Positions 52,117 through 59,908 of a stretch of 64,000 nt of DNA are shown here, piece by piece (position 1 is the stretch's first letter; each line of letters starts with the position of its first letter). Source of the stretch: Flammeovirgaceae bacterium (GTDB taxonomy: Bacteria > Bacteroidota > Bacteroidia > Cytophagales > Cyclobacteriaceae); assembly GCA_020635915.1 (NCBI GenBank), contig JACJYU010000001.1, positions 2,208,501 to 2,272,500 on the forward strand. The letters run 5' to 3'. The notes under the pieces were generated by a model that saw only the letters and a list, made by a program, of their open reading frames with translations, ran no database searches and was not told the origin of the DNA. The translations under genes and the position numbers were made by a program.

Positions 52117-53238
52117 TTACGAAAAGTATTCTTTCATGCGCTCAAAAAAACCCTTTTCATGGCCATCCGCCTGGGGCTGGAAATGGGGCGCGTCCCTCAG
52201 GGACTCCAGCATTCCTTTTTCTTCAGCGGTAAGTTTTTTGGGGACCCACACGTTGATATAAATCAGTTGGTCGCCCGTGCCGTACCCGTTGATGTCTTTA
52301 ATGCCTTTGCCCCGGAGCCTGAGCATCTTGCCACTTTGCGTGCCCGGTTCAATCTTTATCCTGACCTTGCCGCCAATGGAGGGGATTTCCACGGAGGTGC
52401 CCAGGGCAGCGTCCACAAAGCTGAGGTACAGGTCGTAAATTACGTTGTTGCCATCGCGCTTGAGCACCTTGCTTTCCTGTTCCTCTATCAGAATGAGCAA
52501 ATCGCCCGCCATGCCACCACTGGGGGCATCGTTTCCTTTGCCCGACATGGAAAGCTGCATGCCCTCGCTCACGCCTGCGGGGATTTTTATGGTAATGAGC
52601 TCTTCTTTGGACTGTAGGCCGGAGCTATCAATGCCGGGTGGCCTTTTGTCTATCAATTGGCCTGCGCCCCCACAGGACGGGCAAGCAGAGGTGGACACCA
52701 TTTGGCCAAGCATGGTATTGACCACCTTGCGCACCTGGCCGGTGCCCCCGCATGTTTGGCAATTTTTGAAGGTGACCCCATCGGCCCGCACCAGGCGGTG
52801 CACTTTTATCTTTTTCTCTACCCCGTTGGCGATTTCTTCCAGTGTAAGCTTGAGCTTGATCCGCAGGTTGGACCCTTTGCGCTGGCGCGAGCGCGAACCA
52901 CCGCCACCAAAAAAACTATCGAAAGGGCTGCCGCCACCCCCGCCAAAAATGTCGCCAAATTGGCTAAAGATGTCCTCCATGTTCATCTCATGCCCCTGGA
53001 ACCCGCCCCTGCCAGGACGCGAATGGCCAAACCGGTCGTACTGGGAGCGTTTGTTGGGGTCCCTCAGCACTTCATAAGCTTCCGCTGCTTCCTTGAATTT
53101 TTCTTCCGCGGCCTTGTCGCCCGGGTTTTTATCGGGGTGGAACTTAAGGGCCACTTTCCGATAGGCCTTTTTTATTTCTTCGGCAGACGCGCCTTTGCTT
53201 ACGCCCAATACCTCATAGTAATCGCGTTTTGTTGACAT
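52117..53238 (-). CDS. dnaJ: Chaperone DnaJ (Hsp40)
   Basis: DnaJ delivers substrates to DnaK and stimulates its ATPase. The 373-residue protein has a J domain (DYYEVLGVSKGASAEEIKKA, HPD in KFHPDKNPG), a Gly-rich linker (FGGGGGSPFDSFFGGGGSRS), and a C-terminal substrate domain with IKIPAGVSEGMQL. In the zinc region only two CxxCxG-type repeats are clear (CQTCGGTG and CPSCGGAG), against four in E. coli DnaJ, so this is a reduced zinc-finger form. It lies 14 bp after grpE. Confidence 0.94.
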   Translation of the reverse strand: MSTKRDYYEVLGVSKGASAEEIKKAYRKVALKFHPDKNPGDKAAEEKFKEAAEAYEVLRDPNKRSQYDRFGHSRPGRGGFQGHEMNMEDIFSQFGDIFGGGGGSPFDSFFGGGGSRSRQRKGSNLRIKLKLTLEEIANGVEKKIKVHRLVRADGVTFKNCQTCGGTGQVRKVVNTMLGQMVSTSACPSCGGAGQLIDKRPPGIDSSGLQSKEELITIKIPAGVSEGMQLSMSGKGNDAPSGGMAGDLLILIEEQESKVLKRDGNNVIYDLYLSFVDAALGTSVEIPSIGGKVRIKIEPGTQSGKMLRLRGKGIKDINGYGTGDQLIYINVWVPKKLTAEEKGMLESLRDAPHFQPQADGHEKGFFERMKEYFS

Positions 53239-53252
53239 GGGGTGGTTTGTGG

Positions 53253-53825
53253 TTAGTTGCCTATCACTACTTTGGCAAAACGGATTACTTTATCGTTTAA
53301 TAAGTAGCCTTTCTCGATAACATCTACGATTTTTCCTTTCATGGCCTCCTCAGGTGCGGGGGCATGTGTGATGGCTTCATGAAAATCAGGATCAAAGTCA
53401 GTTCCCTGGCCCACGTCCATGGCCTTCACGCCATACACGTCCAGTATTTTTTTCAATTTGTTTTTGATCAAAAGGAACCCGTCAACGGAGGGGTCTTCCG
53501 TGCCCGGATATGATTTTTCCGCCCTGTCGAAATCGTCCAGGATGGGGAGCAGCGAAACGATAAGTTGCTCATTGGCATTTTGAATGAGCTCCAGCTTCTC
53601 CTTGGAGGTCCTTCTCCTGTGGTTGTCAAATTCGGCATAAAGCCGCACATATTTGTCCTTGGCCTCTGCCAAATCGTCCTGAAGCTTCCTGAAAGGATCC
53701 TGGGCGAATTCCGCCTTTTCCCCTTCAGTGGGCCCCTGGCCACTATCTGTATCCGTTATGGCCGGGGATTCCCCGGCCAATTCCTCCTTTTTGTCAATTT
53801 CTTCTGATTGTGTGTTTTTTTTCAT
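53253..53825 (-). CDS. grpE: Nucleotide exchange factor GrpE
   Basis: GrpE releases ADP from DnaK. The 190-residue protein has an acidic N-terminal region, the long coiled-coil helix (KYVRLYAEFDNHRRRTSKE), the dimer helices (LLPILDDFDRAEKS) and the C-terminal beta-wing (DPDFHEAITHAPAPE, IVDVIEKGYLLNDKVIRFAKV). It is the first gene of grpE-dnaJ. No TAnnTTTG box lies upstream; a different promoter type is suggested in the next entry. Confidence 0.96.
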   Translation of the reverse strand: MKKNTQSEEIDKKEELAGESPAITDTDSGQGPTEGEKAEFAQDPFRKLQDDLAEAKDKYVRLYAEFDNHRRRTSKEKLELIQNANEQLIVSLLPILDDFDRAEKSYPGTEDPSVDGFLLIKNKLKKILDVYGVKAMDVGQGTDFDPDFHEAITHAPAPEEAMKGKIVDVIEKGYLLNDKVIRFAKVVIGN

Positions 53826-53853
53826 TGCTTCTTCCGGTCAAATCAGGCAAAAC

Positions 53854-53900
53854 GGCAACAACTTTGCCAATAATGGCAATTGTGTCATAATGACACATTG
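53854..53900 (-). promoter_or_regulatory. Sigma-54-like promoter and palindrome upstream of grpE-dnaJ
   Basis: On the minus strand the sequence TGGCAAAGTTGTTGCC (53869-53854) matches the -24/-12 sigma-54 consensus TGGCA-N6-TTGC exactly. About 31 bp upstream, start to start, is CAATGTGTCA (53900-53891), part of a 17-bp perfect palindrome, TGTGTCA-TAA-TGACACA (53881-53897). The leader to the grpE ATG would be about 17 nt. The same 10-mer precedes dnaK. The sigma-54 reading is inference. Confidence 0.5.
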
Positions 53901-53910
53901 AATGGGCGTT

Positions 53911-54903
53911 TTATCCATGGAGGTTTTTCCAGACGATGTCCTTCAAGGCGGCAATCCCCTGCCCGGTGATGGCGCTGATGAAAACCGTGGGCAGGCTGCC
54001 CGGGATTTCTTTTGAAAGGGCTTCGCGCAGTTCTTCGTCCAGCAAGTCGGATTTTGTGATGGCCAATATGCGTTTTTTGTCGAGAAGCTCGGGGTTGTAC
54101 TTTTCAAGTTCGCCCAGGAGGATGTCGTATTCCTTTCCGATATCGCACGCATCGGCAGGCACCATAAAGAGCAACAAAGAGTTGCGTTCGATGTGTTTTA
54201 GGAACCGTATGCCCAGTCCTTTGCCTTCGGCCGCGCCCTCAATGATCCCGGGGATATCCGCCATGACAAAGGATTTGTTGTCGCGGTAGGCAACCACGCC
54301 CAGGTTGGGGACGAGGGTGGTAAATGGATAATCGGCAATTTTTGGCTTTGCGGCAGACACTGCCGAGAGCAAGGTGGACTTGCCCGCATTGGGAAACCCT
54401 ACCAGCCCCACGTCTGCCAATAACTTCAACTCCAAGACCACCCACTCCTCCGTGCCCGGTTCGCCCGGTTGGGCATGGGTGGGCGCCTGGTTGGTGGAAG
54501 TGGCAAAATGCGCGTTGCCTTTGCCCCCCCTTCCGCCCGGGGTCAAGATTATTTCCTGCCCGTCTTCGGTTATTTCACATGCCAGTTCGTTGGCCCCTTC
54601 TTTTCTGGCCACCGTACCCAAAGGCACTTCAAGGATTTCGTCTTTGCCGTCAGCACCCGTCCTGTTCTGCTCCCCGCCCCGCTTTCCATCCTCCGCGATG
54701 ACGTGCTTCCTGTATTTTAAATGCAACAGGGTCCAAAGCTGGGCATTGCCGCGCAGGATGACATGGCCGCCCCTTCCGCCATTTCCACCGTCAGGGCCTC
54801 CTTTGTTGGTGAGTTTGTCGCGGTGAAAATGGAGAAAACCGGCACCCCCCTTGCCGGAACGGGAGTTGAATTTTATGTAATCAATAAAATTGGGGGAAGA
54901 CAC
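53911..54903 (-). CDS. obgE: GTPase ObgE/CgtA
   Basis: Obg is a GTPase in 50S assembly and growth control. The 330-residue protein has the Gly-rich Obg fold (RSGKGGAGFLHFHRDK, GGPDGGNGGRGGHVILRG), then the G domain with G1 VGFPNAGKSTLLSA, switch FTTLVPNLG, G3 ADIPGIIEGAAEG and G4 ITKSDLLD. It lacks the C-terminal OCT extension. Start is a GTG at 54903, 1 bp after the adk stop. Confidence 0.96.
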   Translation of the reverse strand: MSSPNFIDYIKFNSRSGKGGAGFLHFHRDKLTNKGGPDGGNGGRGGHVILRGNAQLWTLLHLKYRKHVIAEDGKRGGEQNRTGADGKDEILEVPLGTVARKEGANELACEITEDGQEIILTPGGRGGKGNAHFATSTNQAPTHAQPGEPGTEEWVVLELKLLADVGLVGFPNAGKSTLLSAVSAAKPKIADYPFTTLVPNLGVVAYRDNKSFVMADIPGIIEGAAEGKGLGIRFLKHIERNSLLLFMVPADACDIGKEYDILLGELEKYNPELLDKKRILAITKSDLLDEELREALSKEIPGSLPTVFISAITGQGIAALKDIVWKNLHG

Positions 54904-54904
54904 G

Positions 54905-55495
54905 CTATTGCGGGTGCGTTTGGTTTTTTTTGTTGTCGATCACATCGGTGATGCCTTTGAAGATGGTTTCTATGTCGCCTTCCCCGTTTATGGTATCCAG
55001 CCGTCCTTGTTTTTTGTAGTAGGGGAGCACGTGCACGGTTTTGTTGAAATATTCGGTGATCCTTTTGTTCAGCTTGCCTTCTTCATCATCCGCCCTGTTT
55101 TCGATGGCCCTTCTTTTCTCAATCCTTTTCCGCAACTCTGCCTCGTTTACGTCAAGGGCAATGATGAAGTGGATGGCCGTGTGGTTGTTGGCCATAAACC
55201 TGTCGAGGGCTTCGGCCTGTGCCACGGTGCGGGGGAAGCCATCAAACAAAAAGCCGTTGGCGCCCGGGTTTTTGTCCAGCTCTTCCTTGAGCATAGAAAT
55301 GGTGATTTCATCAGGGACCAGCGCCCCGCTGTTCATGATTTCCTTTACCTTTTTTCCGAGGGGGGTTTCATTTTTGGTATGCCACCGGAACAAGTCGCCT
55401 GTTGAAATGTGGACGAGGCCATATTTTTTTATCAGCTTTTCGCTTTGTGTCCCTTTGCCTGCCCCGGGCGGCCCAAATAGTACAAGATTGATCAT
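54905..55495 (-). CDS. adk: Adenylate kinase
   Basis: Adk interconverts ATP, ADP and AMP. The 196-residue protein has the P-loop FGPPGAGKGTQSEKL, HISTGDLFRWHTKNE (AMP site), FLFDGFPRTVAQAEAL and RKRIEKR in the lid-arginine region. It is a short-type adenylate kinase without the zinc lid. It lies in a likely operon with hpt upstream (51 bp) and obgE downstream. Confidence 0.96.
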   Translation of the reverse strand: MINLVLFGPPGAGKGTQSEKLIKKYGLVHISTGDLFRWHTKNETPLGKKVKEIMNSGALVPDEITISMLKEELDKNPGANGFLFDGFPRTVAQAEALDRFMANNHTAIHFIIALDVNEAELRKRIEKRRAIENRADDEEGKLNKRITEYFNKTVHVLPYYKKQGRLDTINGEGDIETIFKGITDVIDNKKNQTHPQ

Positions 55496-55546
55496 CTAAA
55501 GGTTTTTAAAGGTTGATATGCGGGGACAATATAAAGGTTCAGGGGC

Positions 55547-56101
55547 CTAATTGCCAACCTGCCCGGGTTTGCCTTGCCCGGTGTATTTGTAAACGTCCTG
55601 CAGGTTCCTGCCCCAGCCGTCATAATCGAGGCCATAGCCCAAAACGAATTCTTCCCCGATTTCGAAGCCGATATACCGGGGCTGCACGGCATGTTCCCGC
55701 GCTTTGGCCTTGCGGAGCAAGGTGACAATTTCCACTGATTTGGTGCCCAGGCTTTGCAATTCCTCCAGCACGCGGGTCAAGGTAAGCCCGGTGTCCATTA
55801 TATCTTCCACCAAAACCAGGTCCTGGTTGAACAAGCTCTCCTGCAGGCCAATCAGGGTCTTCAACTGGCCGGCACTGGAGGCGCCTTGCATTGAGCTGTG
55901 CTTCACAAACGTGACCCGGCAGGGCACCTGGACCTGGCGCGTAAGGTCGGCCGCGAAAATGAAGGAGCCGTTGAGAATGGGAAGGAAAAGCGGGGACTTG
56001 CCCTTATAATCTTCATCGATTTGCCTGGCAAGCAGGGCAACCTTTTCGGCTATTTTTTCCCTTGATATGAACTTGCGAAATTCAATGTCTTTTATTTTCA
56101 T
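55547..56101 (-). CDS. hpt: Hypoxanthine phosphoribosyltransferase
   Basis: Hpt salvages hypoxanthine and guanine with PRPP. The 184-residue protein has LFLPILNGSFIFAADLTR, the PRPP loop VLVEDIMDTGLTLTRVLEEL with the ED pair, and VLGYGLDYDGWGRNLQDVY at the C-terminus. It is first in the hpt-adk-obgE unit. A possible TATTTTTG -7 box lies at 56128-56135. Confidence 0.94.
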   Translation of the reverse strand: MKIKDIEFRKFISREKIAEKVALLARQIDEDYKGKSPLFLPILNGSFIFAADLTRQVQVPCRVTFVKHSSMQGASSAGQLKTLIGLQESLFNQDLVLVEDIMDTGLTLTRVLEELQSLGTKSVEIVTLLRKAKAREHAVQPRYIGFEIGEEFVLGYGLDYDGWGRNLQDVYKYTGQGKPGQVGN

Positions 56102-56127
56102 CCAACTCCACGGAAGGTTGTCATGGG

Positions 56128-56135
56128 CAAAAATA
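56128..56135 (-). promoter_or_regulatory. Possible -7 box for hpt-adk-obgE
   Basis: TATTTTTG on the minus strand matches TAnnTTTG and lies 26 bp before the hpt ATG. No -33 TTG is found at the right distance. Confidence 0.35.
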
Positions 56136-56185
56136 AGCTTTTCCCTTTAATACCATGGAAAAAAGTGTGGGCCTTCCTGTTGGCA

Positions 56186-57097
56186 CTACAACGCTTTCAT
56201 TAGGTATTGGTACAATTTTACCATGGCAGTGATGTCCTTCTTGTGCACTTTTTCATACGGGGTATGGGGGTCTTGCGAGGGCGGCCCCACAAAACACCAA
56301 TCTATTGGCAACGGGGCCCGTTGGAGTTCCCCTCCATCACTGGAGCCACTGCCTTCCACCTCCAGTTGGTAGGCCACTTTGCTTTTTTTTGCCAGTTGGA
56401 TGATGCGGTCGGCATAGGGCTTGCGCGGGATGTACCGATCGCGCATCGAGATGGCCACCCCTTTTCCGAGGGCCACCCCATCCGTGGCCCAGGTGACGTC
56501 CGAGATAAGCGCTTGCCTAACGCCCCAGGCTTGGTAAATATAATGGGCCAGGTACCCCACCGTTCCCCCACCATGTTCTTCGCTGCAGCTAAACACGACC
56601 ACCCCATCTTTTAGGCCTTCGGCCACCTTAAGGGCATTGTAGATGCCCAGCCGGTTGTCCAGGTAAGGGGATTGAATGAAGTTTTTTGTGCTCCTGAAGT
56701 TGGGCTTGTAGGTAAGGCTGGTTCCCCGGTCAATGGCCCTGCCAAATTTGTAAAAGGCATGGTTGTCCTTGTCGTATTCCAGGGTGCACTCCACCTGGCC
56801 TAGGCTGTCGTGGCCCACAAGCTGGGTGCCCACCTCTGCCTCGGGGCTTCCGATAGGCAGCAGTTGGTTGAAGTAGCGGACGCTGAACCCGACAGTATCC
56901 ATGTGGGCAAAAATGGCGGTCCGCGGTTTGCCAAACCTGAGCATGAGGCAATCCTGGAACCCTTCCCCTTCGATTATTTCCGGTTTGGCCTTCCAGCCTT
57001 TGGAGTGTTGCCTTGTGTATTTCAGCAAATAGTCTTTGAGGGGCGCCTCAAAACCAGAGGGCGCATGCAACTGGCACAATTCTTTCAGTAAGTCCAT
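56186..57097 (-). CDS. M42-family metallopeptidase
   Basis: A 303-residue cytoplasmic aminopeptidase of the FrvX/TET type. Metal ligands are visible in IFAHMDTVGF (His, Asp), YLDNRLGIYNAL (bridging Asp), FSCSEEHGGGTVGY (catalytic Glu and metal Glu), and ISDVTWATD. A C-terminal conserved region (SGSSDGGELQRAPLPIDW, then HTPYEKVHKKD) completes the family pattern. It is shorter than the usual ~350 residues. The ATG at 57097 (MDLLKELCQLH) is preferred. Confidence 0.88.
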   Translation of the reverse strand: MDLLKELCQLHAPSGFEAPLKDYLLKYTRQHSKGWKAKPEIIEGEGFQDCLMLRFGKPRTAIFAHMDTVGFSVRYFNQLLPIGSPEAEVGTQLVGHDSLGQVECTLEYDKDNHAFYKFGRAIDRGTSLTYKPNFRSTKNFIQSPYLDNRLGIYNALKVAEGLKDGVVVFSCSEEHGGGTVGYLAHYIYQAWGVRQALISDVTWATDGVALGKGVAISMRDRYIPRKPYADRIIQLAKKSKVAYQLEVEGSGSSDGGELQRAPLPIDWCFVGPPSQDPHTPYEKVHKKDITAMVKLYQYLMKAL

Positions 57098-57204
57098 GGC
57101 ACAGGTGAACAAAAAAACGATGGCAGGGAAAAAGTTATTTGAACTTTAACCAATCCTTACACAACTTTATTCTAAATTTTCATCAGAAAAAAGGTTTTGG
57201 CGCC

Positions 57205-57849
57205 ATGCTTTTTGTATTAGAAGACCAAAATTCCATTGCCAGCCAGTTTATGGGCGAGCTCAGGGACAAACGGGTGCAGGACGATCCTCTCCGGTTTAGG
57301 ACGAACCTCCAGCGCCTGGGGGGCATCATGGCCTACGAGGTTTCGAAAAAGCTGGCCTACCGCACAAAGGAAATCGAAACCCCTTTGGAAAAGGCCACGG
57401 TAAGGGAATTGAAGGAACAGCCGGTATTGCTTACCATCCTGCGTGCGGGCATACCCTATTTCAATGGCTTTCAACAAGTGTTTGACCGTGCGCCATGTGG
57501 TTTTATTGGTGCTTATCGAAAAGAAGGCGAAGGATTGTTGAAGGTAAAGCTGGACTATGTGACCACGCCAAGCCTTGAGGGGAAGGACCTGGTCCTGATC
57601 GACCCCATGCTGGCAACAGGCTTTTCGATTATGGAGGCGATAAGGGCATTAAAGGGAAGGGGCCGTCCACGCCATTTGTTTATTGCCTGCGTGGTGGCGG
57701 CACAGGAAGGGCTGGATTATTTAAAAGACAAACTAAAAATGCCCTACTCGGTTTGGTGCGGGGCAGTGGACGGTAAACTGAACGAACAACTGTATATTGT
57801 TCCAGGCCTGGGGGACGCGGGGGACTTGAGTTTTGGCGAAAAAATGTAA
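57205..57849 (+). CDS. upp: Uracil phosphoribosyltransferase
   Basis: Upp converts uracil and PRPP to UMP in pyrimidine salvage. The 214-residue protein has ILRAGIPYFNGFQQVF, the PRPP-binding loop LVLIDPMLATGFSIMEAI and the uracil-specific VPGLGDAGDLSFGEKM, all in family positions. The ATG at 57205 (MLFVLEDQNS) fits; the 22 open codons before it begin with TTG. It is divergent from the M42 gene. Confidence 0.95.
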   Translation: MLFVLEDQNSIASQFMGELRDKRVQDDPLRFRTNLQRLGGIMAYEVSKKLAYRTKEIETPLEKATVRELKEQPVLLTILRAGIPYFNGFQQVFDRAPCGFIGAYRKEGEGLLKVKLDYVTTPSLEGKDLVLIDPMLATGFSIMEAIRALKGRGRPRHLFIACVVAAQEGLDYLKDKLKMPYSVWCGAVDGKLNEQLYIVPGLGDAGDLSFGEKM

Positions 57850-57864
57850 ACCCGCAGGTAAAAT

Positions 57865-58335
57865 ATGATTGAGGAAATAGTAAAGGCTTTCAGCCTTGTT
57901 TTGTTGCCCAGTGCCATAAAATTCATTTTTGGCCCACTGGCCGGAAAGGCGGCCGGTCTCCACATCATCACCACCATGGTGGCCACTGCGGCCGGGATGA
58001 TGGCCTCGGTTTTGGCCTTTACCTATTTTGGGGAGTTTATGAGGTTCAGGATACTTGCTTATTTTAATAAAAAAAACCCTGACGGCCATTCAAAAAATAG
58101 GAAAAACGCTACTTTTTGGAAAAAGTACGGCCTTGTGGGCATTTCTTTGCTTACCCCGGTAATCCTCACCCCCATAGGGGGGACCATTTTGGCGGTTAGC
58201 GTTTCGCCCAAGAAGGGAAGGATACTCCTTTCCATGTTGGTGAGTGCCTGTGTGTGGTCGGTGATCATAACATCGGCCGTTTACTTTGGCTATGATGCGA
58301 TAATCGTCCTCATCAAAAAAATACAACCGGTGTGA
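57865..58335 (+). CDS. Small integral membrane protein of unknown function
   Basis: A 156-residue protein with about four hydrophobic segments (VLLPSAIKFIFGPLAG, TTMVATAAGMMASVLAF, VGISLLTPVILTPIGGTILA and MLVSACVWSVIITSAVYFG) and a basic cytoplasmic loop (FNKKNPDGHSKNRKNATF). The GLVGISLLTPVILTPIGG segment resembles motifs in small DedA- or COG2426-like membrane proteins, but no function can be assigned. It follows upp by 15 bp and converges on sdaAA. Confidence 0.75.
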   Translation: MIEEIVKAFSLVLLPSAIKFIFGPLAGKAAGLHIITTMVATAAGMMASVLAFTYFGEFMRFRILAYFNKKNPDGHSKNRKNATFWKKYGLVGISLLTPVILTPIGGTILAVSVSPKKGRILLSMLVSACVWSVIITSAVYFGYDAIIVLIKKIQPV

Positions 58336-58336
58336 C

Positions 58337-59242
58337 CTATTCGGGGGGTTCGTCAGGTAAAATTTCAATATCACTGATCAGGACCTTTTTTGAGATGGCC
58401 TGCCCCGTCTTGGTGGCGGCCAGGCCGCCCAAAGCGGTCTCTTTGTAACGGGTTTCCATGCTGGACCCAATTTCGCCCATGGCCTCCACCACCTCGTCCA
58501 CAGGGATGACGCTGCCAACATTGGCCAATGCAATCTGGGCGGAGCTGTTGGCAATGGCGGCCGCGCTGGCGTTGCGCACCACGCACGGTATTTCCACAAG
58601 GCCCGCCACGGGGTCGCACACCAGGCCCAGCATGCATTGGATGGTAATGGCCACCGCATTAAAAACCTGGTCGGTGCCCCCGCCCAGGCAATAAACAATG
58701 GCGCCAGCGCCCATTGCCGCTGCGGTGCCCGTCTCTGCCTGGCAGCCTCCTACCGCCCCTGCAATGGAGGCCTTCTGCTCCATGATAAGCGCTATGCCTG
58801 CGGCCAGCAGCATGGCTTCCAAAATCTTTTTGTCCGGCACATCGTGGATTTCCTGAAGGGTGTACAGCACCCCGGGCATTATGCCACTGGCCCCGGCCGT
58901 GGGCGCGGCCACAACCCGGCCCATGCACGAGTTGACTTCTTTGGCGGCCAATGCCCGGGAGATCAGGTTTTGAAATTCTTTGGAGAGCACGGTGGTTTTG
59001 TGGTTGTATACTTTTTTTGCCCCATTGTTGATCATGCCCGACCGGGAGGTCATGTCCTCCTCCAGCCCGGTCCTGACGGCATCCTTCATCACTTCCCATG
59101 CCTTTGCCAGGCCTTCCCAAATTTTTTCTTCCGTCCTTCCCTTTTGCCCCACTTCATAACCGATTACCGCCTCCACCAAAGAAACCTTGTTGGCATCACA
59201 GTATTTTTTCCATCCATCGAACGAATCAAACAAAAACCCCAT
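58337..59242 (-). CDS. sdaAA: L-serine dehydratase alpha subunit (Fe-S)
   Basis: This Fe-S enzyme converts L-serine to pyruvate and ammonia. The 301-residue protein covers the alpha-chain with cysteines that hold the 4Fe-4S cluster (NSCMGRVVAAPTAGASGIMPG split over ~110-130, QCMLGLVCDPVAGLVEIPCV). Other landmarks are GGCQAETGTAAAMGAGA and YKETALGGLAATKTG. No beta-subunit gene is nearby, so it is presumably elsewhere. It lies just after the macro-domain gene on the same strand but 87 bp away. Confidence 0.93.
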   Translation of the reverse strand: MGFLFDSFDGWKKYCDANKVSLVEAVIGYEVGQKGRTEEKIWEGLAKAWEVMKDAVRTGLEEDMTSRSGMINNGAKKVYNHKTTVLSKEFQNLISRALAAKEVNSCMGRVVAAPTAGASGIMPGVLYTLQEIHDVPDKKILEAMLLAAGIALIMEQKASIAGAVGGCQAETGTAAAMGAGAIVYCLGGGTDQVFNAVAITIQCMLGLVCDPVAGLVEIPCVVRNASAAAIANSSAQIALANVGSVIPVDEVVEAMGEIGSSMETRYKETALGGLAATKTGQAISKKVLISDIEILPDEPPE

Positions 59243-59329
59243 AATAATATTTGTGGTTAATGCCCAAAGTTGGCGTTTTTCAAACTGGTATTCAAGCCAT
59301 CGAAGTGCGGTTTTAGGCTTTTGATGGGC

Positions 59330-59845
59330 CTACCCCCGGCCCGACAGGTCCTGGTAAATCCTGAAGTTTTCCGCGTCAAAACACACAAAAAGGATTTTTT
59401 CAAACGAGTTGTTTTCTGTTAGGAACCGTACCACTGATGCCAGGGCAATTTTTGCCGCCCGTTCTTTGGGAAAGCCATATACCCCTGTGCTGATGTTGGG
59501 GAACGAGATGCTCTTGGCCCCGTTTTCCATGGCTATTTTCAAACTGTGGCGATAGGCGTTGGCCAGCAAGTTGTCTTCGCCATGGCTGCCGCCCTTCCAT
59601 ACGGGACCAACAGTATGGACCACAAACCGGGCCGGAAGTTTGCCGGCCGTGGTGATCACTGCCTCCCCGGTGGGGCAACCCCCGATTTTTTTGCAAGCTT
59701 CCAGAATGGCGGGCCCTCCTGCGCGGTGGATGGCCCCATCCACGCCACCGCCACCCAGAAGGGAAGGGTTAGCGGCATTCACGATCGCATCCACCGGTAT
59801 GTTGGTGATGTCGCCATGAATGGTTTGAATGGATGGGTGTTTCAT
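59330..59845 (-). CDS. Macro-domain protein (O-acetyl-ADP-ribose deacetylase type)
   Basis: A 171-residue single macro domain that binds ADP-ribose; relatives such as YmdB remove O-acetyl-ADP-ribose or mono-ADP-ribose. Landmarks are the DAIVNAANPSLLGGGGVDGA loop with the catalytic Asn/Asp region, GEAVITTAGKLPARFVVHTVG, and FPNISTGVYGFPKERAAKIA. It sits between gcvP and sdaAA on the minus strand, behind the gcvP terminator. Confidence 0.94.
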   Translation of the reverse strand: MKHPSIQTIHGDITNIPVDAIVNAANPSLLGGGGVDGAIHRAGGPAILEACKKIGGCPTGEAVITTAGKLPARFVVHTVGPVWKGGSHGEDNLLANAYRHSLKIAMENGAKSISFPNISTGVYGFPKERAAKIALASVVRFLTENNSFEKILFVCFDAENFRIYQDLSGRG

Positions 59846-59861
59846 TTTCGTTTGTAAAAAT

Positions 59862-59890
59862 AAAAAAAGCCCCGGGCACGGGGCTTTTTA
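59862..59890 (-). terminator. Terminator of gcvP
   Basis: A perfect 11-bp stem AAAAAGCCCCG / CGGGGCTTTTT with a 4-nt loop and a T-run on the minus strand. It lies 18 bp after the gcvP stop. Confidence 0.9.
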
Positions 59891-59908
59891 AGGTCCTCCC
59901 ACAAGGGT

